64,000 nt of DNA from Pyrocephalus nanus (GCA_038380795.1 CM076265.1:4390001-4454000), one strand, 5' to 3'. Counted from the stretch's first letter, positions 11,901 to 24,543 are shown. Notes: a model not told the origin generated them from the letters alone. Numbers and translations are program-made.

Positions 11901-14837
11901 TGTAGGGGTTTGTGTGGGGCACAGGGATGGGCTATGTGCAGACCTGCTGGCCTCCCAGATTACAAATAATATCCAAATAATCCCACTGTGAATCTCCTGT
12001 GCCGGTGTCTGAAGTTCTTTGATGTACCGTCCGATATACACTGGGAAACAACACCAAACTCCTTAAACAAACAAAGTGTTAAAAGAATATTAGGCTTGCT
12101 GAAATACTAAGGTTAAGGATCCAAAGTTTAGGAACAGCCAAAAGCAGCGTGTCCCAGATGTCTGCTGTTCACATTTTGTGACATAAAGTCTCTTTGTCAT
12201 GATGATACATTTTTAAGGGCGTGATCATACACTGTTTTTTCCCACGTTGGCCTTATACAGCAGTGAGCTATCAAGAAGTTACTTAATAGTATGTTTAATT
12301 AAAAAAGAACAGTATGTGAAACTTTTGGATTTATTTACTGTACTTAACTAAATTCCTCCCTAACCACAAAATTTGTGTTTTCATTCCCTCCTCAACCCCC
12401 CCCATGGATTTTTCCTCTTGGGTGTTTCCCAGTGCATAGTGCTGGTCAGTTCAGTACCTAAATACTGCAGTGGCAATAATGTCCCTTCACCTCATCTGTG
12501 AATGAGGTTTGCTGGATTATGGGGGGTCACATAATCTCTATTATGTAAATCAGGGACTGAAATACTGGGAAAATGCTAATTAGTGTTTTACTAACTTAAT
12601 GCATAAAATATGAACCCGATTTTGGGGCATACACTGTGTGTATGGGGTTTTTTTATAGGTTCAGAGCTTTCATACCTTAATGCTAATCTCTCTATACTTG
12701 GGTGTTCATCCCAGTCTGATTCCAATTGTTGGCTCTGCTCTTCACACTTTTCTCTTCAGAACCAGCTTCCATCTCCGTGTTCTGCCATTAATCCGTGCTC
12801 TCAGCCCCACTTACAGGTTTTATTTTTGAGGCTTGTTATCCTCCCTTATGGTTAAAAACCTCCTTTTCTTTCTTCTGCTCCCCCTGGGCTGTGGAGTGCT
12901 CAGTTCAGCTGAGGGGGTAGTTCCTCACTGGTGGGACCAGTGAGGGGTGGTGCTCAGGAAGATCTCAGCTGTTGGATTTGAGTGTTCTTACGGAGCATGT
13001 GTAAAATGGAGTGATTTTTAAATTAGCTGTGTTGTGTGTGTTTTCAGAAAAACCAGGTTAAACTTATTTCTGGCCCCAGCATAACTACCTTGCCTAATTT
13101 TGGGTCCCTTGTTCAGAGCTCTGCAGTGCCAGAGCTGTCGAAGGTCACTGGTGTTTTTGGACGTGGTTGAGTGATGATGGATGGTTCTACCTTGGTTGTG
13201 GCATTTTGGCTAAAGCATTCCAAAGTTTTCAGCCTGAGGTGGGCTCTGGCACTGAATGCTTCATACCAGAGAGTCAACGTTTGACAGAAATAATCATCAG
13301 CTGAGAACAAGGTATTGGAATGGGGAGTCTCAGCCAGCTTTGAAAAAAACGATTGTGATGTTTACAAGAATGATACCTGATATTTAATTATTTCCTAATG
13401 AGGTTTGAAGCTTCCTGTGAGCAGCATGGGTGACGTAGGCACAGTCCTGCCTGTCCCAGCACTCCCAGTGTATTAGGGCAGCAAGTGCTCGTGGTGGGTT
13501 TACAGCCATGAATCCTCATTGATCTCTGCTAATGCCAAGTTAAAGCTTTGGTATTTGCTAGTGCTCCGATTTTTTTTACGGAATGCTAATTACTCCTTTG
13601 AATTGGAAATGCTTGTTCAGCTCAGTGTAAGAGAGAGATTGGGATTGGCTTCGTGATGCTGTGTTGCAAATAGTTGTTGAACTTTTCCTGTTGATGTCCA
13701 AGTGCTGTTCTGGTTTTCTCAGGTCAAATTAGACATCACCACGTTTTTATTCAGCTCACAATACACGTGCGTGTGCACATGAATATATAGCTGTAATTTT
13801 TTTATTGCTGTACAAACAGCAATACTGTCCAGAAGACGGTTTTTTTTCCTAACATCGTGGTGGATTTTGGAAATGGATGCAGCTGTCTGAAAATGTAAAA
13901 GAAAAGACAAAATAGAAACACAAATATTTTGCTCTCTGTCTGTCCAGAAAGACTAAAAGGTAATTAGCCAAGGGTAAATAAATGGCTTTGTTTTGAAAGA
14001 CCCAAAATGGTGACCCAAAATGTTTTGAAAGGTTTTGTGGATGATGGCATTTCTGTGTTCAAAGTTTCAGTCCAGAAATCTCAGACAAAAGTGATAACTG
14101 TTGGCAGGGGAAAGTATTGGAAAATTATGCCTGCAATAGGAGATCATCTTACTTTTTTAAAAGTGAACTTTGCTATTTCAGGTTGTAATTTTGATAATTA
14201 ACGGCAGCAGCAGCACATCCTCAAATTGCTCTTCAAACAGTAGGTGGTCCAGAATTGCATGAGGTAACTTAATATGCCATTTTATCCCGAGTCTGTAATT
14301 GGGAAAAAGACAGGAACTGCTATTAATTGCACAAGCTATTTACAGCAAAGAAAATTTGGGTTCTCGTTTGTGTGCATACAGAACAGTGTTAGTGCTGCTG
14401 CAGAGTGATGCACTTCAAGGGTTTTGATCAAGTATTGTGTATCAAATATTAATTTCTGTTTCTGAAGGCCTGTCTCGGCCTGTAGCTCATGGGCAGGATT
14501 TTGTGCTTTGCAAGGGCTGTTGATGCAGGTTGGGTTAATGCAAATTGCAAATCATAGGTGTAGGCATCTGTTCACATAATTCAAGGTGATAACACATTTG
14601 TGTTTCTGAGAGAGGGGAGAGAAAAACTGAAAGAAAAATCACACTTAAACATGTGCTGCCATTTTCTTCGTAAAATTTGTGTGATGTGCTGATATCTTCT
14701 ACTGGACCTCCCGCCTCAACATTTTCTTATGATGGGCCAGACTGTTGTTTATGGCTAATTCCCACTTCAGGTTCTTCCAGTGGATCCTAACAGGGTTTTT
14801 TTTAATCATTATTTTATCTTTTATTTTATTTGGGAAT
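5914..14837. other. non-coding DNA, no gene recognised
   Basis: Nothing with a convincing coding signal was seen. The longest open frame here is 213 codons on the minus strand (11400-12041); it lies in a locally GC-richer patch, resembles no known protein and is treated as chance. Positions 9600-9960 contain clustered homeodomain-type TAAT and ATTA cores and a few CpGs, and could be a conserved regulatory element, which cannot be confirmed without other genomes. Confidence 0.6.
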
Positions 14838-14975
14838 AGTTGGGCTAATTCAGATTGAAAGGGCCTTCAGGAGGTCTTCAGTCTAACCCTCTACTCGGGG
14901 AAGGGTCAGCTATGAGGTCAGACCACAGTACTCAAGACTTTACCCAGCCGAGTCTTCCATCGGTGACAAAACTGA
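14838..14975 (-). mobile_element. CR1 LINE fragment, older subfamily (minus strand)
   Basis: The plus strand reads 'cagattgaaagggcc', 'caggaggtcttcagtctaac', 'ggtcagctatgaggtcagac' and 'ttacccagccgagtctt'. This is the order of a CR1 subfamily whose 3' region has the phrase 'aactatgagatcagacc'. It is diverged and truncated at both ends, and lacks coding capacity. Confidence 0.75.
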
Positions 14976-17900
14976 ATATATGGATGCCCAGTGATAAATT
15001 CCTGAACAAATTCTAGCAGTGAGATGAGAAGATACAGAGCTGGTCACAACTAAGGCCAGTCTTGCCTCGATTCTTCGGAAAGCCAGAGGTGCAAAGCCTT
15101 GGGTTATAACTGAAGGTGGAACAGATGTTACACGTGTATTGAGGCTTCATTGCGGGCCTCTCTCTGAAAAGATTTATATAATTTGCCAGCCCAATTTCCA
15201 GATGATCTTTCTTAACGTGCTGAGGTGGCAGATGTGTTTGTTGTATCCACCTCTTTTAAAAAGTCGTTTTTAGGAAGTTAAACAGATGGATGCGTTTTGA
15301 AATTCGGCGGCGTCTCTTCGAGCAGCTGGAACGTCCTTGTTCCGTGTGCCAGCCGGGATGGAGGGGAAATGGAGCGTCTGAGAAGGACTTTGCCTGTGAC
15401 AAGCTGACCCATTTGCCAACAGCCAATAATGTAGTGATGTTGTGACAGAAATGATTGACTACAGCTGCTTTTGCAGTGGAATCATTTGAGTTTCTAGGCG
15501 GTTGGAATAGCTTGGATGCAGGTTGTTTTACCACTGGAATAAATAAAGCTCGTGTTAATTCTCATGCAGGAGGTGATTACATCTCAGAACACAGGAAATC
15601 ACTCCATCAAATGAATTCCATTTATTATTATTATTATTATTATTATTCCATTATTAATAAGGTTTTACATTATAATGTCCTTACTACTAAAATGGCAAGT
15701 GGAAATATGAAATACAGAAAAATTCCTCTCTGGGTGCTGTGCCCTCTGCCTCTTGTTTGTTTTACTGTGATAAACATCAGCCAGATCTTCCTTGGGGGGT
15801 GATACAGCATATTAGGGCTGTGTGGTGTTTTGACACCGACACCTTCCCAAAATATTCCAGACACTGGGAGCAGTGTTATTAAAAATCGTATGATGGGGTG
15901 TGTGAAGTAAATGCAATGCTGACAGGTCTTCATACTGTAGATTTAAACCATGTGAGTTCAGTGAAGCATCATGAGAAAAATATCAGGGTGGCAGGAAACC
16001 TGTCCCCTCAAAAAAAAAAAAGAATTGATTAAATGTTAAAATATCTGTTTAAGGCAACAAACATGTCATTCATTATTGCACTGGGAACCTCCTTTGAATG
16101 AGTATGAAGTAAAATATTAGGACAACACTGAGTTGTAGGGTGTTTTTGTCAATTTTGGGTGGTGGATATTACAAAAGCTTGAAAAAAATCAGTGTTAAAA
16201 CAGCAGGAGGGTTAGTTATCAGTTTGCTAATGGGAGAACTGGAGAACAAAGGAAATATAAGGAAATTTGAGAAGGGAAGCTTGATCCTGGCATGCATGAG
16301 GCTGTGTATAGGCCCTGCAGCACTTTAGCTTTGATTATTCTTTGTTATTCTTTAATCTCTCTATTAACCCGTTTCCTGTACATTTTCTTGTGAAGTGATC
16401 ATTTAAGCTTTCTGCTTTAGAACTGTGACATTCAGCAGGTGCAAGTGAACCTCTCCCTCAAGTGTACATGTGATTTTTTAGGTATAAAATGAATCAGTAC
16501 TTTTTGCTGGGTTTTTTTTTTCCGCAGTTAATGGAGTAGGTAATCCTTGTCAAATTCCCTTGTGCTAGAGATGGAGGTGGCAGATTGGTTTTTGGGATGT
16601 TGACTCTCGAGAATGGTCACAGCTGTTGGGCTGATGGTTGACTTATGTCTGTGTAAATCTGAAGAAGTGTTGTTGAAATTTTTGACTCAAGAATTTCGGT
16701 GGGACCATTAATGCACCCCAAACTTGAGCTGCTAAGGATGGGTTTTTGTTTTCCCATAAACATCAAGGTCAGGACAAATCTGTCTTTAAAGGAGCTGTGG
16801 AGGTAAGCAACGTTCGTGTCAGGGCATTGTTTGTTTAAGCACTTCCTGTGTTTTATATCATTGTGAACAATCTAGATTTGTATATTTATTTTTCTTCTCT
16901 GGTAACATGCTCAGAAATAGCTGGTTGTTGGAATATTGCAGTTAATAATGATGACATGATGTGGTGCAGTGCAGGTGGCTTTTGGCAGAGAACTGCTCCT
17001 GAATGGTTGCCCTGTGGAAATGCTCCCTTTTGGGAGAGAGTGGCTGCCTGCAGGCTTGGGTTGTGAAGTGTCCTTGGCAAAGCCTGCGAGTGTGGGATGG
17101 TATTTTTCGTTCCCTGATATCAGCTGGCAGTTGATGAACACCACAATCACTTCTTCCATGGCTCCAGGACAGCACTGTGCAGCACCAGCTGAACTGGATG
17201 CATTGGGCTCAGTGCACAAGAAGATTATTTTTTTTTTTAAATACAAATTGACAGGAAATGATGCTGGTGGGAATGGAGATAATGTGAGTGTAAGATAGGA
17301 TTGGAATCGTTATGTAAAGAAGATTTTGATAAATATTTCTAATTTGGAAGTCCCATTCTGATGTTGGCTGTAGAGGAACTACATTGATTTAGAGCGGGTG
17401 AAAATCTGCTTCTTGCCACTTAGTTTGAATAGTGATGCTTTGGTCTTTACAAAATAGCTGAAGTTGCTTAATGATAATCTGGCCAATTTGTGTTTGTTCA
17501 GAACTGCTGATGTGGGAGAGCTTGATGGCAGCTGAGGCTGGGTTGGAATGCTTAAGCAGATCCAGTTGTAAAAAAGGCTCTGAAAAACAGTCTTTACTGA
17601 TCTGCTTCTCAGGTGGTTTCTACCTTTAGGCTCTGACAACTCTTCCAGATGACAGAGCAGGTGCATGTGAAACGTGCCAGTAAGGGACAGCAAGGTTACA
17701 GAAGGTGACTACCTGATGATGTGAGATTGTCAGCTTGCAAGTGGTGGTTGTTTTTTCCGTGCCACTTCTTGAGAAGGGAGGGAGAATAGCAGCACAGGGA
17801 AGAGAGCATTTTTTTTTTTTTTTTAGGCCCTCTTCTTCGTATTTCATATTAACTTGGTGGTTCTTAAAGTCAAGAGTGGTTTGTGGTGTTTGTATCATCA

Positions 17901-20900
17901 TCATCATCACCTTCCTTCTGTGATATTCTCATAGGCACAGATGTTTTCTTTGCTTTTCCAAATACACAAAGCCATAGGCAATGTCAAATCAGGCATAAAA
18001 TAATATAGGAGCCAGTACTATTAACCTTGTGGAAACAAAGGACACACGAATAGATTAAGAATACCCAGATGCACATCTCTGTCAGGAAGACGTGATTTGC
18101 AAGTATCCTTCCAAAATGGTGTTGAAATATTTATTCCAGGTGCTGCTAATGGCATGGAAAGATGATGTCTATTCTTGCAGTCAGAGGCATTAAGAGTTAT
18201 GCAAGCCAAGGTGAGCTATAGGTTGGCAGGACAGAGCTACTCTGTTAGGGTCATAAAGATTATTCATGTGCATTTGTTTTACACAGTGGTCACTGCTGTG
18301 ACTACTGAGCAGACAAACAGTAAGCATCTAAATCTTGCAGTGCCACAGAAAGCATTAACTGGAATGAGCTCTTGCATTCCTCAGGCCTTCCAGATGATGG
18401 TTAAGTCTGAGGAATGAACTTTACATGCACAAAGAGATGGACCTTTTCAAAGCCCATCCCAGAACCCCTGTCAGTATGTGTGTGTCTCCAGACACCTGAG
18501 CCCAGTTTTTATTAGATTCTGAGAAACTGATACAGCTAGAGATCCAAAAGCAATGGAAACATAATGAATTCAAAGCTGTGCTTGTGCATTTGCTGTGACA
18601 GTAGAAGTGCATGGAGCTTTTGAGTGGAGCACCCCTACATGCTCGCATCACAAACCCATAAAGTGCTCTGGGACAGAAACAGGATCAAAAGTGAGCGTTG
18701 TTCAGAAGATGCTCGTTTAAAATGGTGCCATTTTCTGTCACCAAGCAGTGGCATCTGCCTGTATCACTGCTGTGGCTGGTGACATTTCCTGTGTATTTTC
18801 AGAAAAGGGGTGTAACGGGTGTCCTTGTCCAGGTGGAACTCGGCTTGTATATTTGCTAAAATTTGACACTGTTATAAAATGAGGTGGAATTAAACCCAGT
18901 GTGAATTAGAGACGTGTCAGGGGATTACAAAAGAGATTTTTAAAATCAGAATTAGTGTAATGCAGGCAAGATTTCTGTCAAAAGAACTGGGAACAGAACC
19001 AAGGTTTCCTCCTCTTCTCCCTGCTCTATATAAAGAACTCACATGTACAGATTATAATTGCTGTGATGAGAGGATGCCAAATTATATAATGCTTCTATCC
19101 ACATTCTTCTTTCTAATCTCTACTGTTCCCCTTGAGGGAACACAACCAAAAATTAGGGGGTTTACACCTTTTACCCCCTTACACCTTTATGGGTTTTTTC
19201 ATAGGGTGGTAATGTAAATCTGTAGATGGGATCAGGCCTTTCCATATTCAATACTGATCAGAGACAAAAGATGGATGTGAATGTGCAAAATGCCTGCAGT
19301 ACCAAAAATAGACCCATATTTATTCCTGTCATAACTTCACTTAAGTTGATGGAGTTGTGCCAAAGCTGAACATGCCCACAGTCTATAGGACAGCTGGCTG
19401 CCTGGCAGCAGTGAGGATTGCTGAGAAGGGTTTTGTGAGTGCAGTTAAACCCTCTGATTTTGACACTACGTGGTTGGTGACATTTTAGGAATATTCACAT
19501 CAGCTTGAAACGATTTTCTGTGAGATTTCAGATACGACCTTAATGCCTAAAAGCTGGGGGTAACGTTGATCAAGGCATTTTCAAGCCCTAAGTTTAGTTC
19601 TATCAGCAGTTCTGAATCACCAGACCAGCTAATGAGGTGTTCTAATTGATAGCATAATTCTACATAGCTTTTCCACTTACAGTAATGTAACGTTTGGCTT
19701 CACTGAGGATGAATATTAACCACAAGTTGAAAGGGAAGGTCTGATTCTCTGATCCTTTGCTACATTTCATCAGGCTTTTAATTTTACTTGCAATATCCAC
19801 ATGCAATCCATACAGGCATTTTCTTTCCACTTGGGTCTAGAGACCCTCTTCAGTTGTTAATTGGTAGTGGATGAGCCATGGAGGCAGCTTCAGTAGTTTT
19901 ACTGTTCCAGAAACATTCATCTCATTCATAAAGATCATCTGTTCAAGAGCAGTCAACCCTGGGCTTTTGTTCTGTTTACTGGCTTTGTTTTGGGCAATGT
20001 GCTGACTTGCCTACAAGCTCTTGAACGACAGAGCATTCAAATAGTTTCCACTGATGTGTCAAGTTCTTCAGCTCACATGAGTCTGCTCGGGAAAATTTTG
20101 AGAGTATTAAGCCGGTTCTCTCAACACCAGAGTCTTGGCACTCGAGTTGACACTACGTGGTGCTGAAGTAGCCACAGCCTGAATCCGGAGCAGTGATACC
20201 TTCTGAGCTTCAAAATCAGCAGTATAAGCCCAGTCACGAGGGTTTATTATGGTTTCATTGTGGGTTGTTTGGGTTTTTATTTCTAAGAGGGAAGTAAAGT
20301 GCTTGTTTGTAGTGGTTTTTCTTCCCTGATTCCTCCACCACGTGTGGAGTGGGTGGGTGCTGGCTGGACCACAGGCAGATAAGGGGGGATGCTGTGGTTG
20401 TTCAGGCAGAGATACTCATCAGACTTAAAACTGCAAGGGAATTTCCTCCAGTTAGTGGCTAATCTGATATTTGTGGCAGGAAGGAATGAAGCTCTTGCTT
20501 TTTGTTTAGATAATTTGCCTGCTTTTTAAGATTACTTACTCCTAGCTTGGACACAAAAATTTGGGTGATTCAGAACAGGGGGAGGGAAAACTGGTTGGGC
20601 TTTTCAAAACAGATAAGGAAGGCAGGTTCCCATTGACAGATCCCATTGACTGTCCAACGGAAGTAGTTTCTTTTTTAAATCCCAGACTTAAAGACAGATA
20701 AAATCAATTTATTTTAAAAAACCCAACAAACAAAAAGCCCCCAGACCCCCAAACAAACCACAAACGAGTCACTTCCAGAGATAGACTGAAATGGATGTTG
20801 CCCATCTTTGCAGATAACGCCTGGAATGTGATGTAATTTATGACCTCGTAGTAAGACACCACTGCCATTGGATACAGTAGCTTGCATTTCAGTGCAGTTT

Positions 20901-22088
20901 TGCTGTGCTGTTTAAATATATATAGCAAAATTTGTATAACATTAAAAAAAAACCCCAACAGATATTAGATGACAGAAATTATTAAATGCAAACTTTTCTC
21001 TTAAATAGCTGTTTTTTACTGGATCTGTCAGAGAAGCAGTAATTCCAGGTCACTCTTCAAATGTGTTACCAAGAATTTACATTAAGCTTTGTTAAGGAGT
21101 GTGTTCCTTTTATTGATTTGGCAAAATATCTGTCAGGAGCATAGACTGAGTTCAGAAGACACCATCTTCACTGCAGAAGACAGGACTGCACGCTGAGAAA
21201 TCAGCCAGACTCCCTTAAGTGTCTGAAGGAGCTGTGGAATATTCAATTCACCATCATCGAAGGATCAGATTCCATAACTGTTGAAGGAGCAATGAGAGGA
21301 ATCCTTTCCTTTTGGTCAAATTAACTTTGTGGCTCTTTTGGCATCCTGTAACCCAGCCAGTTTTCCAAGATGAAAACAGAACAACAAAAAAATCTGGCAA
21401 ATTGTGTCCATCGGGGATTGGTGGCCTGAACCTCATAAAACATGCGAGTGAAGAACAGAGCATAAAGCTGTCAATTGGATCTTCTAATTGCTTTTAAACT
21501 TTGCTATATTTTGTTACAGACCTAAAATTAGCCTTGTTTTCAAGGCTTGGATCTTTGTCAAGTTTTTTCTACTTCAGCACAACCTTCTCTTAGCAAGCAA
21601 GGCTGAGTTCTCAGCGCTGGATGATGGAGCATTGACACATTTCTGCTCCCATGACTACCAGACCTCTCAGATGGTAAATTTTACATTCTTTATCGAGTTG
21701 TAGGGGTTTGAAATTTTGTACATAGCTGTGTTTAAGCTGACATTGTGCCTGGCTATGACAGAACATTAGAAGATTTGTCTGAGTGGGATCATGGATGAAC
21801 AGGGATGTGCAGTTTCCAGTCTGAGATCAGTGGATAAAGAGATGGGGGCAAAAGCAGTTGCTTATAAAAACAACTACCAAAATACTTCCAATTTCCTAGT
21901 TACTACAAAACAGCCTGCAGAACTGGCACATGTGAAAGCAGATGTGCTGAAAAATGCCAGCAACAACCAAAACTTAACATGTGAGCTTTATGTTTAGGTG
22001 GGAACTTGAATTACACTTTATGTTGTGATTTTGTGGAAGGATTGTACTTTATAATGAGTAGAGCACAATTTCTGACTTTAATTTTCAT
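14976..22088. other. non-coding DNA with simple repeats
   Basis: No exon or RNA gene was recognised. Simple sequence includes a TTA array at 15622-15647, an A run at about 16010-16021, a T run at 17811-17824 and a short ATC array near 17897-17910. Open frames are short and random in composition. Confidence 0.6.
15622..15647. repeat. (TTA)n microsatellite
   Basis: About nine uninterrupted TTA units, followed by an interrupted 'ccattattaataa' continuation. It is plain non-coding microsatellite sequence and likely length-polymorphic. Confidence 0.95.
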
Positions 22089-22140
22089 TTCTGCCACTTA
22101 TTCACTAGGTAACCTTGGGTAATTACTTAGGATGACATCT
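22089..22140 (+). mobile_element. MIR-like SINE core relic
   Basis: The run 'tctgccacttattcactagg' followed by 'taaccttgggtaattactta' closely follows the conserved core of the MIR SINE (the 'gccactta', 'accttggg' and 'ttactta' landmarks in the right order and spacing). MIR elements predate the amniote radiation, and rare decayed copies are known in birds. Only the core survives; the tRNA-derived head and the LINE-related tail cannot be traced with confidence. Confidence 0.65.
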
Positions 22141-22465
22141 GCAGAAGGATCCAGCATGCAGGTCTCATCTCATTCCATTTCCTAAAATGCTCTCTTAGTC
22201 CTGCTGCCTAATCCTGGAGGCACCTACTATACCATCCAGAAATGCCTAATTTTCCTATCTGAAAGGGTCTCAGATCTAAAAAACTGGAGTCTGCATGTTT
22301 AAAACTTTCTAAAAAAGTCAAATAGCTGTCCCAGCTCCCCTTGAAATGAGTCACTGAGCATGACTGAGCCTTCCCTGGGCTTCCTGTGTCCTGCTCAGCA
22401 GCTCTGTGGGTTGGATGCTCACCCACTTTATATTTCAGATATTTCAAGGGTAGATTCATGGCTTC

Positions 22466-22612
22466 TCTGGATGCCCTATCCCTGGAAGTGCTCAAGGCCA
22501 GGAAAAGGGCTTGGAGCAACCTGGTCTAGTGGGAGGTGTCCCTGCTCATGGCAGGAGTGTTGGAACGAGATGACCTTTAAGGCCCCTTCCAACCCCGACC
22601 ACTCTGATTCTC
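22466..22612 (+). mobile_element. CR1 LINE 3' end (plus strand)
   Basis: The plus strand carries 'atccctggaagtgctcaagg', 'cttggagcaacctggtctag', 'gggaggtgtccctgctcatgg', 'gatgacctttaaggcccctt' and a final 'actctgattc'. This is the last roughly 150 bp of an avian CR1 in sense orientation, 5'-truncated as CR1 copies usually are. It lies about 230 bp before an oppositely oriented CR1 fragment and under 1 kb upstream of the CpG island at 23.4 kb. Confidence 0.93.
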
Positions 22613-22839
22613 TCTCCTCGCTGGGATTGCTCTTGTCCTTGCCACCCAGGCAAGGTTCTGAACCCAGGCAGTGATTCAGGGATTCAGTATTCAGGCAGTG
22701 GATGAGGTGATAATAAGGAGATGAAGGAAGTGCCCTTGTTTGGGGCTGTGATGAGGAAGCGATTTAAATGCACCTTTCTCTTCTGTGTCTCAAGTTGGTT
22801 TTGAGAATATCCTTCTGAGACACTCTCTCCTCCCTGTAA

Positions 22840-23126
22840 TAATCACAGAATTGCCAAGGTTGAAAAATACCTCCAAGATCAGCAAGTCCAGCTGTTAACC
22901 CAGCACTGCCATGTTACCACTACACCATGCCCCCGAGTGCCACATCTGCATGTTTTTTTAACACTCCCCTGGGTACCCAATGCCTGACAATCCTTTCAGT
23001 GAAGAAACTCTCCTTATATCTAACCTAAACCTCCCCTGGCACAACTTGAGGCCATTTCCTCTCATCCTATCCTGGGAGAAGAGACCAACTCCCACCTGGC
23101 TACAACCTCCTGTCAGGGAGTTGTGG
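22840..23126 (-). mobile_element. CR1 LINE 3' fragment (minus strand)
   Basis: The plus strand reads 'tcacagaattgccaagg', 'cctccaagatcagcaagtcc', 'ttaacccagcactgccatg', 'ctaacctaaacctcccctgg' and 'aacttgaggccatttcctct', ending near 'tgtcagggagttgtgg'. This is the reverse complement of a CR1 3' portion of the subfamily with the 'ttaacccagcactgcc' signature. It ends roughly 290 bp before the CpG-rich block. Confidence 0.93.
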
Positions 23127-23380
23127 GCAGGAAGGGGGATATGTGCAGCTCTACAAATGTGTCAGGGTGGTCAGGAATGGGGGGGAATCCGGGGGCCGTA
23201 ACGGATCCTTGGCATCCCCGGAGCGGTGTGAGGAGGGACCTGTGACACCGAAAGCCTCCCCAAAGCCAAGTGTTGCTATAATAGGGCCGGATTACTCACT
23301 GCGCTTATTCAAATTCCTGTTGATGCTGGCAGCGGGAGTTTTCCCGAACAATGAGTCACCTCCAGGTGCTTTGATTTGAA

Positions 23381-23399
23381 TTTTTTTTTTTTTTTTTTT
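23381..23399. repeat. T19 homopolymer
   Basis: Nineteen T in a row at the upstream edge of the CpG-rich block. It is one of several long T tracts within 1.1 kb of the NAV2 exon. Confidence 0.97.
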
Positions 23400-23414
23400 G
23401 AATTTCAAAAAGAA

Positions 23415-23780
23415 AAACGGATCCGCGGCTCGCCGCGGGAGCATCTCCTCCAGCCCCTTCGAGCATCCCTCCAGACCCCGCCGAGCCCGCGGGTCTCCCT
23501 GCCCGCCGCGGGAGCCGAGGCCGCTCCTCCCCTTGCGGAGAGAGGGAGAGATTTATTTTTATTTATTTATTTATTTATTTTTATTTATTTTTTTTTTTTG
23601 TTCCTGCTCGGAGCGGGCAGGACCAATCCGGGGCCCTCCGTGCCGGCAGGGCCGGGCAGCCGCCGCCTCCCGCCCGGCTGGTCCCGGCCCCCCCCGGGAT
23701 GCGCCGAGCAGCTCCGGGCGGGAGCCCGCTCCACTGCGGGAGGGAACATGAGCTGCCGGCTGCTTTCCCTTCCCTCTGCC
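23415..23780 (+). promoter_or_regulatory. CpG island, candidate promoter of the NAV2 24.6-kb exon
   Basis: The sequence changes abruptly from AT-rich to GC-rich with many CpG dinucleotides ('ggatccgcggctcgccgcgg', 'cgccgcctcccgcccgg', 'gcgccgagcagctccgggcg'). It includes a CCCGCCC box, which reads as a GC box on the other strand. It is interrupted by a TTTA/T-rich insert at 23550-23599. No TATA box stands out. It lies roughly 850 bp upstream of the NAV2 start codon, the usual position for a CpG-island promoter and 5' untranslated exon. Transcription start sites cannot be placed from sequence, and strand is inferred from the downstream exon. Confidence 0.65.
23550..23599. repeat. (TTTA)n plus T tract inside the CpG island
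   Basis: A run of TTTA units passes into 'ttttattta' and then 11 T, splitting the CpG-rich block into two halves. It looks like a low-complexity expansion or a decayed retroposon tail. On the minus strand it would read as an A-rich tail, but no retroposon body was recognised next to it. Confidence 0.9.
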
Positions 23781-23813
23781 AGCTGAATCGTTTGGGGTTT
23801 GGTTTTTTGTTCC

Positions 23814-23833
23814 TTTTTTTTTTTTTTTTTTTT
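23814..23833. repeat. T20 homopolymer
   Basis: About twenty T followed by 'cttttttaaatttt', directly downstream of the CpG-rich block and within the region where the NAV2 5' untranslated sequence would be expected. Confidence 0.95.
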
Positions 23834-24127
23834 CTTTTTTAAATTTTCCTCCCACCCCGCCCTTTCCAGCTTTTTATGCTCAGCACTGGGGGAGCCGGGA
23901 GATCCTGTGGTCACTGACATATTTTGATTTAAAATCGCTGTCAGTGGACGTTTCTCCTTCTGTTACAGCATCGTTGTCCTGTTCACAGCTATTTAGGCTT
24001 AAGAGGCTTGATTCTCTAAGGCTCGTATCCAAGGGCATCAGTCATTAACACACTGAGCTACATCTGCTTCTTGGCTAAGACTGAAGAAAGACATCTTAAG
24101 CTGGAAATCCTGCTCACTCACTCTCTA

Positions 24128-24133
24128 GTGAGT
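24128..24133 (+). other. possible 5' splice donor of an untranslated exon
   Basis: The sequence CTCTCTA followed by GTGAGTAC is a strong match to a vertebrate splice donor. Together with the acceptor-like site just before 24601 it would define a 473-bp intron. The NAV2 leader would then have a first untranslated exon in or after the CpG island. This is a motif call only; such donors also occur by chance. Confidence 0.3.
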
Positions 24134-24166
24134 ACGGAAGGGGAAGCATATGCAGCAGCAGGTTCC

Positions 24167-24185
24167 TTTTTTTTTTTTTTTTTTT
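24167..24185. repeat. T19 homopolymer
   Basis: Nineteen T in a row between the candidate donor at 24128 and the NAV2 exon. If that interval is spliced out it lies in the small intron; otherwise it is part of the 5' untranslated region. Another T-rich stretch follows at about 24414-24441. Confidence 0.95.
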
Positions 24186-24543
24186 CTGTTCCAAAGGCTG
24201 CCTCACTTTGGAGATGCAGTGACAAGATAATGGAGTGAAAGTCTCTCTTTTCCAAGCAAGAAAATTACAGGAGTTGGACAGAGAAAGGACAGAGCAAGTT
24301 AAATAGCAGAAATAGGAAAGAGGACAGTGGTGAAGAACTGAAAATAAAAATAGAGGAAACAGGTGGAAGGCTGGCATAAAGCTGGGAGATATATTAGGCT
24401 GAAAGTGGTGTGATTTTTTTCCTTTTTTATTTTTTTTTTTTCCTCCCCGGTTGATTTTATTGCCGGTTTCAAATTCTAAGCTGGTTTTGGAGATCTCTGC
24501 AGCAAACCAGCCTGCCTTAGTGTAGAGCAGCTTCCCCCAACGT

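Noticed and set aside
11400..12041. 213-codon open frame on the minus strand, the longest in the window
   Set aside because: It resembles no protein family, has no domain or biased composition, overlaps other open frames on both strands in a locally GC-richer patch, and shows no splice or promoter context. It is most likely chance absence of stops.
22360..22674. Roughly 100-codon open frames over 22.2-22.7 kb on both strands
   Set aside because: They overlap a CR1 3' end, which is non-coding; the frames are by-products of the repeat.
23376..23920. Several 94-136 codon open frames in the CpG island at 23.4-23.9 kb on both strands
   Set aside because: They consist of translated T/A tracts (poly-Phe, poly-Lys) and GC-rich filler, overlap one another, and are explained by base composition.
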